From Agelas oroides (taxonomy: Eukaryota > Porifera > Demospongiae > Agelasida > Agelasidae): DNA of 64,000 bases. Numbering within the stretch: position 1 is the stretch's first letter; every line of letters begins with the position of its first letter. Under the pieces are notes generated by a model. The model saw only the letters and a program-made list of their open reading frames with translations. It was not told the DNA's origin and searched no databases. Of this stretch, positions 33,193-44,889 are shown piece after piece. The DNA is taken from the NCBI GenBank assembly GCA_949130485.1, contig OX422184.1, positions 9,960,996-10,024,995 of the forward strand. Direction: 5' to 3'. A program made the translations under genes and the position numbers.

Positions 33193-33363
33193 ACACAAGC
33201 CTCACCACATGCACTTACGGTTATACTACAAGTTGAATGTATAGCTGTATAATATATGCATGCATGGGGAAAAGCACTCGACGAGCACACTTCATATAAA
33301 TTAATAGTAGGACCTACCCATAAGCACTATATTCTATCATCGGCTACACTGGAATATGCAAAA

Positions 33364-34111
33364 GACTTAAAAACATTAGAAATGTAAAAAGATGTAGGGA
33401 TGGCATGCCAAAAAGTATGCAAACAAGGTAGGGATAATGCATGAAAGCAAAGGTCAACATATTGGCAAAGCCCCATCCCTACATCTTTTTCACACTACAG
33501 CTGATGCAATGCTGCTAGATCATATTAGCCTCACTCCTGAGCTGACGTGGGAGAAGGAAGGTGGCCTGGGGATGAGGCTAAAACCATGCCATGTACTTTA
33601 ACGATCGACACTATCATAAGTCTGCAGTCTACTCTAACTCACTGCTTAAGTTGTTGAAGAGGTTCTGTATAACATAATGCTACCAAGGGGGTCATACTAG
33701 CCACGTGGAAGGAAGAAGTGGCCTGAAAATGAGGCTACAGCCATGAACTGGCAGTAAAGGTTGGAGTAAACTTGTGGTACGTTTTAGGAAGACCCCCATG
33801 CACTGTCTAACTGCAGTGTGAAAAAGATGTAGGGATGGGGCTTTGCCAATATGTTGACCTTTGCTTTCATGCATTATCCCTACCTTGTTTGCATACTTTT
33901 TGGCATGCCATCCCTACATCTTTTTACATTTCTAATGTTTTTTAAGTCTTGTTTCTGTACTTTTTTGATGTTAATCTCAGTTACAGTTAGACCTAAGCCA
34001 ATATTTCAAGTGTAACCACAACACCAGAACTTGAAACGGCGTTGACAGTAATAGTAGTAGTTCCAGGCATGTAATAATAATGTGTAATATAGCCAGCTAG
34101 AACCTGATGAA
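33364..34111 (+). mobile_element. Rep3 left part (copy 1), interrupted
   Basis: Foldback arms at 33,364-33,510 and 33,800-33,950, then the TTACAGTTAGACCTAAGCC segment, ending at CCTGATGAA (34,103-34,111) where the 744-bp element is inserted. The rest of Rep3 is present only after copy 2 (44,391-45,190). Confidence 0.75.
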
Positions 34112-34604
34112 GGGTAGGTACAAAACCTGGACTCTGGACTCTGGACTGGACTATGGACTGGACTATGGACTGGATTATGGACTCGATTTTGGACTGAACA
34201 GCATTATGTACGAACTAACCTCGTGGTTCGGAACTTTCCAGGCCTTTCCACCGTCCATTTTTTGATTGCTTCCAGTCGTGTGCCAAAGGTTTAATAGATT
34301 CATATACATATTTTCAGCATATATGGCTGCATCAAGGCCTAGACAAGGCATTGGGAGATAGGTAATTGAGCTAGAGGCCAAGTAGTCTCGCAAGCCATAC
34401 CCTTGCGAAGAGTGGGCTTGCAAGACTAGAGGCTGAGGTGGTGTATAGTGACCATATCTGCTCAGGTAAGATGCTCTTACTACTGAGCCACTGGACCGGC
34501 GGGCAGAGGAGCAGAAGCAAGCCTTGTAACAGGCAGGCAAGAAATTTCAGCTAGCTTTCTAAAGCTTACATTTATAGGTATTATAAGCTTGCAACTCCAT
34601 GCCA
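34112..34604. mobile_element. Truncated left part of the 744-bp insertion (copy 1)
   Basis: Identical, apart from noticed substitutions, to 43,638-44,130. Cut by the tandem-duplication junction at 34,604/34,605. Confidence 0.8.
34380..34530 (-). repeat. tRNA-like SINE segment (also 43,906-44,056)
   Basis: The complement reads CCAGTGGCTCAGTAGTAAGA then GCATCTTACCTGAGCAGATA, matching a tRNA A-box context (TGGCTCAGTNGTNAGAGCA). The expected B box is decayed (ATGGTCACTATAC). It lies inside the 744-bp element. Related downstream sequence appears in Rep1 at 15.1, 15.5, 54.8 and 55.2 kb. Confidence 0.6.
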
Positions 34605-35375
34605 AAGCACGAGGGCCGTAGGCCCGAGTGCTTTGACGTCACGCAGTGCCAATATTTGCCGTGTGGCACTCGCAACCATACAATAACTAATACATAGAGG
34701 TCGATCTAGAACTCACCTAGCAGTATCCACTGAGTGAGTTTCGTCCCAAACAAATGAAAGCTGCTTGTGTAAATCGAGTTGACCTTTCACTATGGGCCTC
34801 TATGGCAGTCAGTATGATTACGTCATTCGCGTAGCACTAATTGCTATCTCGCACAAATCACTAATTACTAGCTTCCAACCTCCTCTGGGTCCTTCCCATA
34901 GTTCAGGGTCATAAGCACTTTACAGTGTATCATTCTTACTGCAACTCAACCCAACACTTACAGAAATAACTGAAAACGAAGGTCTACATTTGATAAATGG
35001 CCACAGCTACCAATGAAATTCAAGTAACTACTGTATTCTGGCTTAATTGTGACAGCTGTGACACTGCAGTTTGGAATCCACAACTTTAGCCACTTGTCCA
35101 CTTTGACTCTACAGTTATTTACATTATGAATGCATACCCCATACGGCTGTGCAACTCTAACCAAAGATGTTTATGCTTGCCACTTTGGACTTCATATGGC
35201 CATTTCTACTGTCCTTGATTACTTGAAATAAGCTAGTTACTCCAACCCCTGACAATAATTGTGTGCAAGTATAGTCCATGTCACATCAATACATTTGAAC
35301 TCTGCTTGGAGTTACTTGCCATGAGTACGTAAGCGCTGACTTCAGGAGTTCCAGGTAACTCATTTTAATTTTAGC

Positions 35376-35571
35376 ATGCTGCAGGAAAGCCTATAGTGAC
35401 TGGCCCACATCTAAGAAGGGGGAAACTCCTCATTATAGTGACTGGCCCACATCTAAGAAGGGGGAAATCCCTCATAATAGTGAAGGGCCCCACATCTAAG
35501 GGGGAACCCCTCATTATAGTGACTGGCTCACATCTAAGAAGGGGGAAACCCCTCATCTAAGAAGGGGGAAA
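35376..35571. repeat. ~42-bp minisatellite, copy 2
   Basis: Duplicate of 25,850-26,045. Confidence 0.85.
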
Positions 35572-36565
35572 CTCATTATAGCAGATAGTAGAGCAGAAAG
35601 ATATGGATTGGAAACGCAATATATTCGCGTTCCATTCGTGTTACCCATTACATCATTTTAGAATAGATGAGTGAGGCTGCCAGAAACGACAAAAATCGCT
35701 TCTACAAGCTGTTCTTTAACACAGGAGGTCTCCCAAGACTGAATAAAGCCGGCATAGTAGCAGAAAATGTGATATGGATGGAATTCGACTAATTTTTTTT
35801 GTCTGTTATGCCATTCAGAGCGGCTTGTTGGTGTTCAAAAGCTACATCTGAAAGCTACCACTCCTCCACCTACTAGATCCACTGCTCCTTGCCAATGCCA
35901 TGTTGCAACACAGTGAACCCAGTACGAATTATATCTCTGATACGGAAGCTACTGTTACTGACTTGTAGTCCCATAAACACTTGTAACGAGTAACACGGAT
36001 AAGATCAAAGGGCATGCCGTCTTCAGTAAGTACAGGGCTGGTGGCAAAGGTACGGCCGGTACGGCCATGGCCGTACCGGTTTTTGAGGGAGAAAAATGGC
36101 GTCGCTTGGATTCTAACTTATGCATGCATTATAGAATGGCCTCTCCAAGCGGTTCGCTGTAGCTTTGGACGTCTAAGAGATCTTCGGACTTTTTCAAGTC
36201 TTCAAGCATCCATACCTGTGGGAGGATGGACAAGTACCCTACCATTTTTTATTTCTGGGATGAGCCTACATAGGTCTGGTACCTCCTGCTCATATCCCTT
36301 TCATCATTTGGTGAATAAAATCTTTCAAGTTCAAGTTCAAGTACTATCTATGGTGTGTGTGTGTGTGTATGAGTGTGTGTGTGTGTATGAGTGTGTGTAT
36401 GTGTTTGGGGGATAAGAGGAAACAAAAAACGAAATAAAAATAAGGGTTTACAAAGAAACAACAACAACACAATAGTGAGTACATACCAAAGAAACAAACA
36501 CATCAACACTAACTGGTGTTACTTATCAATGACCTAGACTGGAATACAAAGACAAATATTTTATA

Positions 36566-37423
36566 AACAAGACAGGATTCTGAGCAGAAATAACAAAATT
36601 AGGAAGGGAATTCCATGCAGGCACAACACGGTTAAAAAAAGAGAACATAAAACAATTAGTATCTCATAGTCCATATCTTGGTATCCTAGGATTGCTTTTG
36701 TCACATGCCTCTGCACCAACTCAAGCTTTTGAGCATCTTTCTTGGTGTGTGGGCTCCATACAGGTGATGCATATTCAAGTATTGGAACCACAAGAGATTT
36801 GTAAAGCTAGTAGTTCTCAGAATGGTTCCCCACACCTTTCTAGCCTTGGCAACTGCATTGTCAATGTGACTACTCCAACTCAGTTTTGTAGAAAGGACGA
36901 CCCCAAGGTGCTTATGCTTCGCAACAACTGAAAGCTTCTGACCATTCAGAAAGTATGATGTAGACTTCACTCTCCCAAGCTCCAGGACCTCACATTTCTC
37001 TGGGTTGAAAGTCATTTGCCACCTAGTACTCCACATTATTAGTTTGGTCAGATCATTCTGCAATTCCAATTGATCCTCTCTAATTTGGACCTCCCTAGAC
37101 AGGACACAGTCATCACCAAAAAGAGCCATCTTAGAAGTGAGATTATCTGCAATATCATTGATATAAAGGAGGAACAGTAGTGGACCAAGAATAGTCCCTT
37201 GAGGAACACCAGAAGTTACAGGAAGCCATCCAGAAACACATCCTTCAATGATGCACCTTTGTCTCCTGTTTGTAAGATAATCACGTATCCAAGACAATAG
37301 ACTGCCATCAATACCCACCATTTTCAACTTCAACAAATATACATGAGGAACCTTATCAAAAAAGAAATAACACATCCACTGACTTCCTGTTATCCATTGA
37401 CTTGTTCCATACATGGACAGCAT
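36566..37423 (-). pseudogene. LINE reverse transcriptase remnant (copy 2)
   Basis: Duplicate of 27,040-27,897 with the same damage: motif A lost, FGDD motif C retained and the same frameshift near 36,766. Shared lesions show the element was dead before the duplication. Confidence 0.85.
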
Positions 37424-38900
37424 CCAGCAACTATAGATTGGGATCGCATGTAACTCACTTGATCAATCTGCCATTAACGTCCATACTGCAGGGCTGGAGC
37501 CAGCTATTTTAGACTGGTACGGCCATTGCGTGCGCTTAAGTTTGAAGGAGCTAGGGGGTCTGGGGGCATGCTGCATGCTCCCCCAGGAAAAATGTTTTAA
37601 ATTAGGCATTGAACCGAGCTGCCAGAAATGAACGCTACACACGACGCCTATGTTAGCCCCTTCCCAATTTGCGCACTTGTCTCGCGCTCAAGTATCGCCA
37701 TAGAAAATTGAGAAGCCTCAATTCTCTCGTCGATACTTTGTCAGTAGCATTTTGGCCCAAACATGGCCTCAGAAGCGACCTCAGAGTCGCTTCTCTAGCT
37801 ACAGAAAGTACAGGTGGGGAGATTCTAGTACCAAAATGTTCTTTTTTTTGCTTGTATGACCCCTTTCTATTGCCAGATGATCCCATCCTCTCACCTATGC
37901 AAGCATTATCCTAGAGGCTGTCTGCTTGCGTTTGAATCTCTTTTTTAGTATAAGTATGACATGATTTAGTTTTTGAGTGTATATGCCAACTGCAGCTGTT
38001 TTACTCAGTGGTAGCTATGTTTATTTAGATGATTCAGATGCTGGTCATCAGGGGAGTTCCCTTTCCGATCATCGTAAGACCACAGGTTTTGGTCCGTTTA
38101 AACTCCCGACCCGTAGCCCACTACAGAAAGGGCAGGACCACTCCCCGCCTAAAGCTTTCTTAGAGGAGTCCAGCACTTGGTTTAATTTGGAATACCCGGG
38201 CATTCTTAGCTATATTTAGTGTAGCTGATGTTGACCATGCATGATGACACACAACTTTTCCTTTTTTCCTCCTCTAGTTCTGTTGAGCTAACTTTGACTA
38301 GTTTAGCCTGTGGCAGTTTGGCAGGCTCTTTTCAAACAGTTATTATAGTTTACTGATCCATATACAGAAGTTTTCTGTCTTTTGATTACATCACTTCCTC
38401 AGTTTGTTGTTAGTACACACAATAGGTTGTTGTTTACTGTGATAAGCGTCTAGACTTATTACACTACCAACTACAACAAAATTCCACCCACAACTATAGC
38501 TACAGGCTCCTAGCCAGCTGCTTTTTACTTACCTTTGTAGAATGTGTGTGTGTGCGTGCGGTGGTGTGTGTGTGTGTGTGTGTTATGAAAAAAAAAACCC
38601 ACAGGGATGGGAGCCGAGGATTGGGCCCCATCCCTGTGGGGCCCAATCCTCAGCCGGTTGTGAGATTTTTATTTATTTATTTATTTTTGTTAACCAGTAT
38701 TATAAATGAGAGGGGGTGGGTCATTCTGTGGGTGAAAGGAGGTCTGAGGTCATTTTCTAGGGGTTTGCTTATTGTACCTAAGGTCCGAACACCTTTGATG
38801 TGAGAGAACAACCCCACCCCAACTCGCCGCCACTGGGTAGACGGTGTGTGGGGCTGCTGGCGCTGGGTTGACAGCTGGGCTGGATGTTAATAACAAGGAC

Positions 38901-39641
38901 ACATCTGTCAACAGTGACAACTCCGTCAACAGCCAGTCGGGTCAACAGTGACAACTCTGTCAACAGTGTCAACAGCGACAACTCTGTCAACAGCGTCAAC
39001 TCCGTCAACAGTGACAACTTCCGTCAACAGTGACAACTCCGTCAACAGCGTCAACTCCCTCCGTCAACAGTGATAGGGAGGAGGGTGGGGCTGCTAGTGG
39101 AATTAGTTGTGTGGTTAAGGTTAGTGTTAGGGTTAGGTTAGGTTTAGGGCTGATAGAACAAGAATTGAAGTCCATATATAGAACTGGGTGTACCAATAAT
39201 TCATTAGGGCTGAATAGAGAGATACCAGGGAGGTGGGTGGGACTGAATAAGTAGATGCAAGGGTCAGGGTGGGTGGGACTGAATAAGTACAGAGCTACAA
39301 GGGTCAGGGTGGGTGGGACTGAATAAGTACAGAGATACAAGGGTCAGGATGGGTGGGACTGAATAAATAGAGAGATAGAAGGGTGGTGGGTGGGACTGAA
39401 TAGAGAGATACCAGGGAGGTGGGTGGGACTGAATAAGTAGATGCAAGGGTCAGGGTGGGTGGGACTGAATAAGTACAGAGCTACAAGGGTCAGGGTGGGT
39501 GGGACTGAATAAGTACAGAGATACAAGTGTCAGGATGGGTGGGACTGAATAAATAGAGAGATACAAGGGTGGTGGGTGGGACTGAATAGAGAGATACAAG
39601 GGTGGTGGGTGGGACTGAATAAGTACAGAGTAGAAGTAAAA
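38901..39641. repeat. Minisatellite block, copy 2
   Basis: Duplicate of 29,375-30,115, including the telomere-like tract at 39,114-39,151. Unit number appears unchanged, which argues for a very recent copy or an artefact because such arrays normally change length quickly. Confidence 0.85.
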
Positions 39642-39705
39642 ATGTTGAGTAGACGAAATGACAGTAGACGAAACAGGAGTAGACAAACTAGGCATAAATC
39701 ACCAA

Positions 39706-39990
39706 AGCCGGCACACGTGCCTGGTATTGTGTAAGGCAGCCTCCCTATAATTTGAGGGAATTGAAGGCTTTGCTTGCATCCACCAGCAACACAGCTTCTG
39801 TGCTCTCAGCGTACGTAGACAGGTCTTTGGGAACCACAAAGTCTTCTAGCAAGCCAGGCCAGTTTTCCCACGACCTGGAATCTAGACAACTCCATACTTC
39901 CGTTTGACCATAGATAATAGAGAGGGAAATTGGGCGTGGTTTAATGGTGAGACAGCTCGCGGACACGTTCTCAAACCGCAAAATTAGCAC
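39706..39990 (-). pseudogene. Second RT fragment, copy 2
   Basis: Duplicate of 30,180-30,464. One substitution changes STSCL to SASCL in the N-terminal part. Confidence 0.55.
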
Positions 39991-40463
39991 CAGAATGGGA
40001 ATTGGATGTTGTACTGCGAACGCAATTGGCCAGTGTTCCCGCGACCTGGAATCTAGGCAACTCCGTACTTCCGGTCATAGATAGTAGAGAAAGACTACTA
40101 TTATGGTTAACCCACGTATTGGGTGTGGTTTAATGCACGCACTGCACAGCGTGCGAGTGGGGCTTAGTCTTGCGTAGCCAGACTCTGATGATATAACAAT
40201 GGTGGGTAAGTACAGAGCTAGAGATACTGAAAGGTGAGCAGGATGATTCAAGCCAGTCCCGCTCTGCAACATCAAGTCCAAAAAGACCAAGACTCACAGA
40301 AGAATAGCTATGTTCCTAAGAAAATCTATATACTCCTTCAATCCATCGCTCTTCTCAGTCCTAACCCTAACCCTCTTGTACATGACTATCTTCATGTGCT
40401 GCATTGAGACAAATAAGATAACAAATGTATTTTGGCCAGCATGCATAATTATTCATACTTCGG

Positions 40464-40802
40464 TTACTTACTGTACATAATAAATAACATACCCTCCCTA
40501 ATTGTGTTGAGGTGTTCTTGGTCAATGGTTGTTTGCTGCAAAATTATGCAGCGCTGATTTGCTGTGTTCCCACCAACTCCTTTAGAAGACGACCGCACCT
40601 CTGCATCACTGGACTTTGGATGAAGGAATTTCTGCTGAGACATCCTAGCTTTTCCAGTTGATAGCAATTGACCTTCAAGTGCTGCTTTGGAGGTATTTAT
40701 TCCTGCTGGTTGTACAAGTTGCAGGACCTCAGCTGTGCGAAGTGCAATGCACTTACCCAGGTGGCCTCTTGTCTCCACATCAACAACAATACATTTCAGC
40801 AA
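40464..40802 (-). CDS. Gene A(-) 3' exon of the ATPase gene
   Basis: The minus strand reads LKCIVVDVETRGHLGKCIAL, then SKAALEGQLLSTG, then SQQKFLHPKSSDAEVR and INTIREG-type end (HLNTIREG). The counterpart in gene B (48,420-48,750) reads TRGRLGTCLGVRVDK, SQQKFLSPRSTDTVVRK and HLRIIREG. Conservation of SQQKFL.P.S.D..VR and HL..IREG indicates a real exon under past protein-level constraint. No known domain assigned. Confidence 0.55.
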   Translation of the reverse strand: MLKCIVVDVETRGHLGKCIALRTAEVLQLVQPAGINTSKAALEGQLLSTGKARMSQQKFLHPKSSDAEVRSSSKGVGGNTANQRCIILQQTTIDQEHLNTIREGMLFIMYSK

Positions 40803-40846
40803 CTACAAGAAGACAACATTCATATCAAATACCAAAATGCGCACAA

Positions 40847-41036
40847 TACCTCATGTTTGGCCACTGAGTTGATGACTTTAGCAAGCTCTGTGAAGAAAAA
40901 GGATAATCCACTGGTCTCGGCCTGGAATTGCTCTTGCAGAGGGTCTCCATCTGGGATGGTTAGTGATGCCATGTGTGTAGCAACAAAATCCCAGCATTGT
41001 TCTTCCGTTAGAAGTTGTGCACTCAGCTTGGAAAAC
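40847..41036 (-). CDS. Gene A(-) internal exon
   Basis: Reads FSKLSAQLLTEEQCWDFVAT then HMASLTIPDGDP. The gene B counterpart near 49,100-49,305 reads LCGEVITDEGCWDFLSSSMA then PLTLGN. The shared core is TxEx-CWDF...MA.LTx. No domain identified. Confidence 0.5.
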
Positions 41037-41463
41037 TATATGAAGGGTGGAAAAATCTGGATGATGCAGGTGTACATCATACAGTGGACCTTTATAAGGC
41101 AGGCACCCCTGCTATATTTCGTTAGTCTAGCGAAGCCAGACTCTCACCCACTTTTCATGTGAGAGTCTGAGACTAGTCTAGTATTTGTGGGCATGCCGGG
41201 GGTATTACAGGTAGGTGTGGCAATGCTAGCCACCCCCATTTCCCAACGTGCATGGCTTGGCTATATAGTGAGACTATGCTGCCAGCGGTATTCTTTTGGG
41301 AGAGGTAATCAAGCATCCGCCACATGGAAGTCATTAAACATTCAAATGGGACAGCATCTGTTACATTGAATATGGAAGTGTGTACATTTCAGAGAGCTGT
41401 TAGCTAATAGAGGTGCAATCTGGATCGCATACTTTCGTTATAATGTATGAGAGGTAACTAATC

Positions 41464-42467
41464 TTAGTAGCTACCATTTGTATCCATGCTGAAGAGAAAA
41501 CTAACCTCAAGGAAGAAGTACATGAACACTGTCATTGTTGTTTTGAAGCGAGCATGTGAGTGTGTGAAGATTGCCGACACCTGTGGGAATATTTTCTCGT
41601 TTCGAACCTTTTGTGCAGATGGTGAATCAAAGGAGCTGCACAGTATGATGATCTCTCCCACTGATGCTGAGGCTTTGTCTCTGCTGGTATTCAGTTCTTC
41701 ATAGAGAGCAGTAGCATTGGGCTCATCTGAATGCTCAAAGAATGGGATGACAATGCAGTGTGTGTGTGCTCTTTGTCGTTTGCATTCAAATCTCCAATTG
41801 GAAGTGAGTACTGGCATTGTCTTGAAACACTGTGTTGTATGAGCGTGTGCCTTTCGCAGTGTTGTTGTATGGATCGATCACTAACTCCTCCCATGTATCT
41901 TGTGCCTTCTCATTGATGTCATCCAGTCCAATTGGCACAGTTATCTGCTTGAGCGCAGCAAACAAAAAGGAAGGGGTGATCTGGCTGTTGTAGAAGTGTG
42001 TGTTGTGTGCTCCAAAGAGACTCAGCCCACATTTTAGAGCTTCAGATTTGCAGCTACCTGGATTGCCATAGAGAATGGGAACGCCACTGCATCCGCATTT
42101 TGCTATGACAGATCTGTAGGATGCTACCATGATGCAGGCAGCCATTGAAGCCATTGTGGAGATGAAATTCTCAGGCATGAATGAAAGCTTGTGCTGCCTC
42201 AATCAACTTCAGTAGTGCTTCTCCACTGTCCAGGGGGGTGACAATGCTGCATGCCAATGACTCATTCAACAGCAAATTTGTGGAATTGGAAGAGCTTGTT
42301 GGTCTCTCAAGCCATAGTACAGGTGCATGTTCAGGCTGCATCAGAACACCACTTGAGCTAATGGTTACGGTAGGTGACAATACCCAAGTGGTGGTATCTG
42401 CAAATTGCTTTACATTGCCAGATATTTCTGTCATTGGAATGAAGCATTCCCTGTGTAACAGTACCAA
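41464..42467 (-). pseudogene. Gene A(-) P-loop ATPase core, frameshifted
   Basis: Walker A: SGVPILYGNPGSCKSEALKC (GNPGSCKS fits GxxGxxKS). Walker B: VPIGLDDINEKAQDTW. Then YNNTAKGTRSYNTVF and, in the next frame, CIVIPFFEHSDEPNATAL. The order (P-loop, hydrophobic-DD, downstream Asn/Arg-rich stretch) resembles helicase-like ATPases of the superfamily 3/DUF927 kind; this placement is inference. Damage: a frameshift between EAAQAF and MPENF near 42,175, another break near 41,800. Exon 1 is at 45,222-45,407. Confidence 0.65.
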
Positions 42468-43637
42468 AAATTACACACACAGTCATAATTTGTACCAACA
42501 CCAAAGACTATAACTGATACAAAAGACACCGTAGCCTGGAGTGCTCTATACCTGCATAGTGATGTGAAGCAAGTGACAATCTTTTATGGACTAGAGAGAT
42601 ATTTCCTGAATTCTCGATCTACATCTCTTGCTAGATGTAGTGACTGATTTGTGCATGTGTAATTAAGTTCACGTGCACATGCACACACACACACACACAC
42701 GCACACACATGCACATGCACACAAGCCTCACCACATGCACTTACGGTTATACTACAAGTTGAATGTATAGCTGTATAATATATGCATGCATGGGGAAAAG
42801 CACTCGACGAGCACACTTCATATAAATTAATAGTAGGACCTACCCATAAGCACTATATTCTATCATCGGCTACACTGGAATATGCAAAAGACTTAAAAAC
42901 ATTAGAAATGTAAAAAGATGTAGGGATGGCATGCCAAAAAGTATGCAAACAAGGTAGGGATAATGCATGAAAGCAAAGGTCAACATATTGGCAAAGCCCC
43001 ATCCCTACATCTTTTTCACACTACAGCTGATGCAATGCTGCTAGATCATATTAGCCTCACTCCTGAGCTGACGTGGGAGAAGGAAGGTGGCCTGGGGATG
43101 AGGCTAAAACCATGCCATGTACTTTAACGATCGACACTATCATAAGTCTGCAGTCTACTCTAACTCACTGCTTAAGTTGTTGAAGAGGTTCTGTATAACA
43201 TAATGCTACCAAGGGGGTCATACTAGCCACGTGGAAGGAAGAAGTGGCCTGAAAATGAGGCTACAGCCATGAACTGGCAGTAAAGGTTGGAGTAAACTTG
43301 TGGTACGTTTTAGGAAGACCCCCATGCACTGTCTAACTGCAGTGTGAAAAAGATGTAGGGATGGGGCTTTGCCAATATGTTGACCTTTGCTTTCATGCAT
43401 TATCCCTACCTTGTTTGCATACTTTTTGGCATGCCATCCCTACATCTTTTTACATTTCTAATGTATTTTAAGTCTTGTTTCTGTACTTTTTTGATGTTAA
43501 TCTCAGTTACAGTTAGACCTAAGCCAATATTTCAAGTGTAACCACAACACCAGAACTTGAAACGGCGTTGACAGTAATAGTAGTAGTTCCAGGCATGTAA
43601 TAATAATGTGTAATATAGCCAGCTAGAACCTGATGAA

Positions 43638-44381
43638 GGGTAGGTACAAAACCTGGACTCTGGACTCTGGACTGGACTATGGACTGGACTATGGACTGGA
43701 TTATGGACTCGATTTTGGACTGAACAGCATTATGTACGAACTAACCTCGTGGTTCGGAACTTTCCAGGCCTTTCCACCGTCCATTTTTTGATTGCTTCCA
43801 GTCGTGTGCCAAAGGTTTAATAGATTCATATACATATTTTCAGCATATATGGCTGCATCAAGGCCTAGACAAGGCATTGGGAGATAGGTAATTGAGCTAG
43901 AGGCCAAGTAGTCTCGCAAGCCATACCCTTGCGAAGAGTGGGCTTGCAAGACTAGAGGCTGAGGTGGTGTATAGTGAGCATATCTGCTCAGGTAAGATGC
44001 TCTTACTACTGAGCCACTGGACCGGCGGGCAGAGGAGCAGAAGCAAGCCTTGTAACAGGCAGGCAAGAAATTTCAGCTAGCTGTCTAAAGCTTACATTTA
44101 TAGGTATTATAAGCTTGCAACTCCATGCCAACAAGCTGGGCTAGAAGGCTGTAAGAACAGAGTGATGGCTTAAACCAACCAGCCAGTCTTGCTAATAGCT
44201 GCAAACATATCCGTTTTTACTGTTAGGACAATCTTCTACTCATTGGGCAATCCAGCATTCAAAGTCTTCTTTAAACAGCAGCTCTAGAACACTATTTAGT
44301 GTCCAACCGAGTCCAAAATCGAGTCCATAATCCAGTCCATAGTCCAGTCCAGAGTCCAGAGTCCAGGTTTTGTACCTACCC
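43638..44381. mobile_element. 744-bp element with minisatellite inverted termini, 9-bp TSD
   Basis: Starts GGGTAGGTACAAAACC and ends GGTTTTGTACCTACCC. The inverted termini continue through short GGACT-type tandem units (GACTGGACTATGGACTGGAC; complement at 44,310-44,365). It is flanked by CCTGATGAA at 43,629-43,637 and 44,382-44,390, and uninterrupted Rep3 copies have that string once. Long termini and a 9-bp duplication fit Mutator-like (MULE) non-autonomous elements. Interior holds a tRNA-like SINE segment; no transposase. Confidence 0.8.
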
Positions 44382-44790
44382 CCTGATGAAGGGCCAACCG
44401 CTCTCCCTACCAAACTTTGTGAAACCAATTTCATGATTCAGTTGTCAATCACATGACGACTGACCGGCTGCAGCACAGAAAACTATCATACTGACAACTT
44501 ACCATGCTAGCTTTACAGTTCACTAAAGCTGTGAGTAGGCTATTTTGTAGTGTAGCTACAAGTAGGTAGCGCCTTACCTACGTGGTGTTCATAAGCCTTG
44601 CCCAATTCCGCGGGGGGGAAAGACCATGCCAGCCATGCGTACTGCCCGCTGGCCATTTCGCCTGTGTACTAGTCTCGCTTCCAGACCAACGACCGTGGTC
44701 TTTGGTCTGGGAACGAGACTTCGTGTGCGCATGCGTACAAAATTAAAAATGGCGTCCTATGCAACGGACAGCAGCCTCAGAGTGTTGTGA

Positions 44791-44889
44791 ATGGCTTTTG
44801 TTGACCAGGGTGAATTTGAAGCTGTGAAGACGCTGAGTGGTCGTAGAGCTCCGCGCTGTGATAAGCATCAGTTTCGTGCTAAAATGACG
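44791..44889 (+). CDS. Rep3-borne first exon, open copy
   Basis: Reads MAFVDQGEFEAVKTLSGRRA then PRCDKHQFRAKMT, followed by donor GTGAGTACTT. More diverged than the 18.45-kb copy but still open. Confidence 0.5.

Larger units (their letters stand above)
25079..34604. repeat. Tandem duplication, copy 1 (9,526 bp)
   Basis: Every position checked is matched at +9,526. Substitutions noticed (copy 1/copy 2): 26,289 C/T at 35,815; 30,434 T/C at 39,960; 30,922 T/A at 40,448; 33,939 T/A at 43,465; 34,452 C/G at 43,978; 34,557 T/G at 44,083. That is about 0.06%, so the duplication is very recent, or it is two haplotypes joined in assembly. The right border lies inside the element at 43,638-44,381. Confidence 0.95.
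34605..44130. repeat. Tandem duplication, copy 2 (9,526 bp)
   Basis: Direct repeat of 25,079-34,604. It starts in the palindrome spacer region, with the 17-bp spacer in the opposite orientation to copy 1. It ends inside the 744-bp element, which is complete here, so copy 2 carries the original right-hand context and copy 1 the original left-hand context. Confidence 0.95.
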
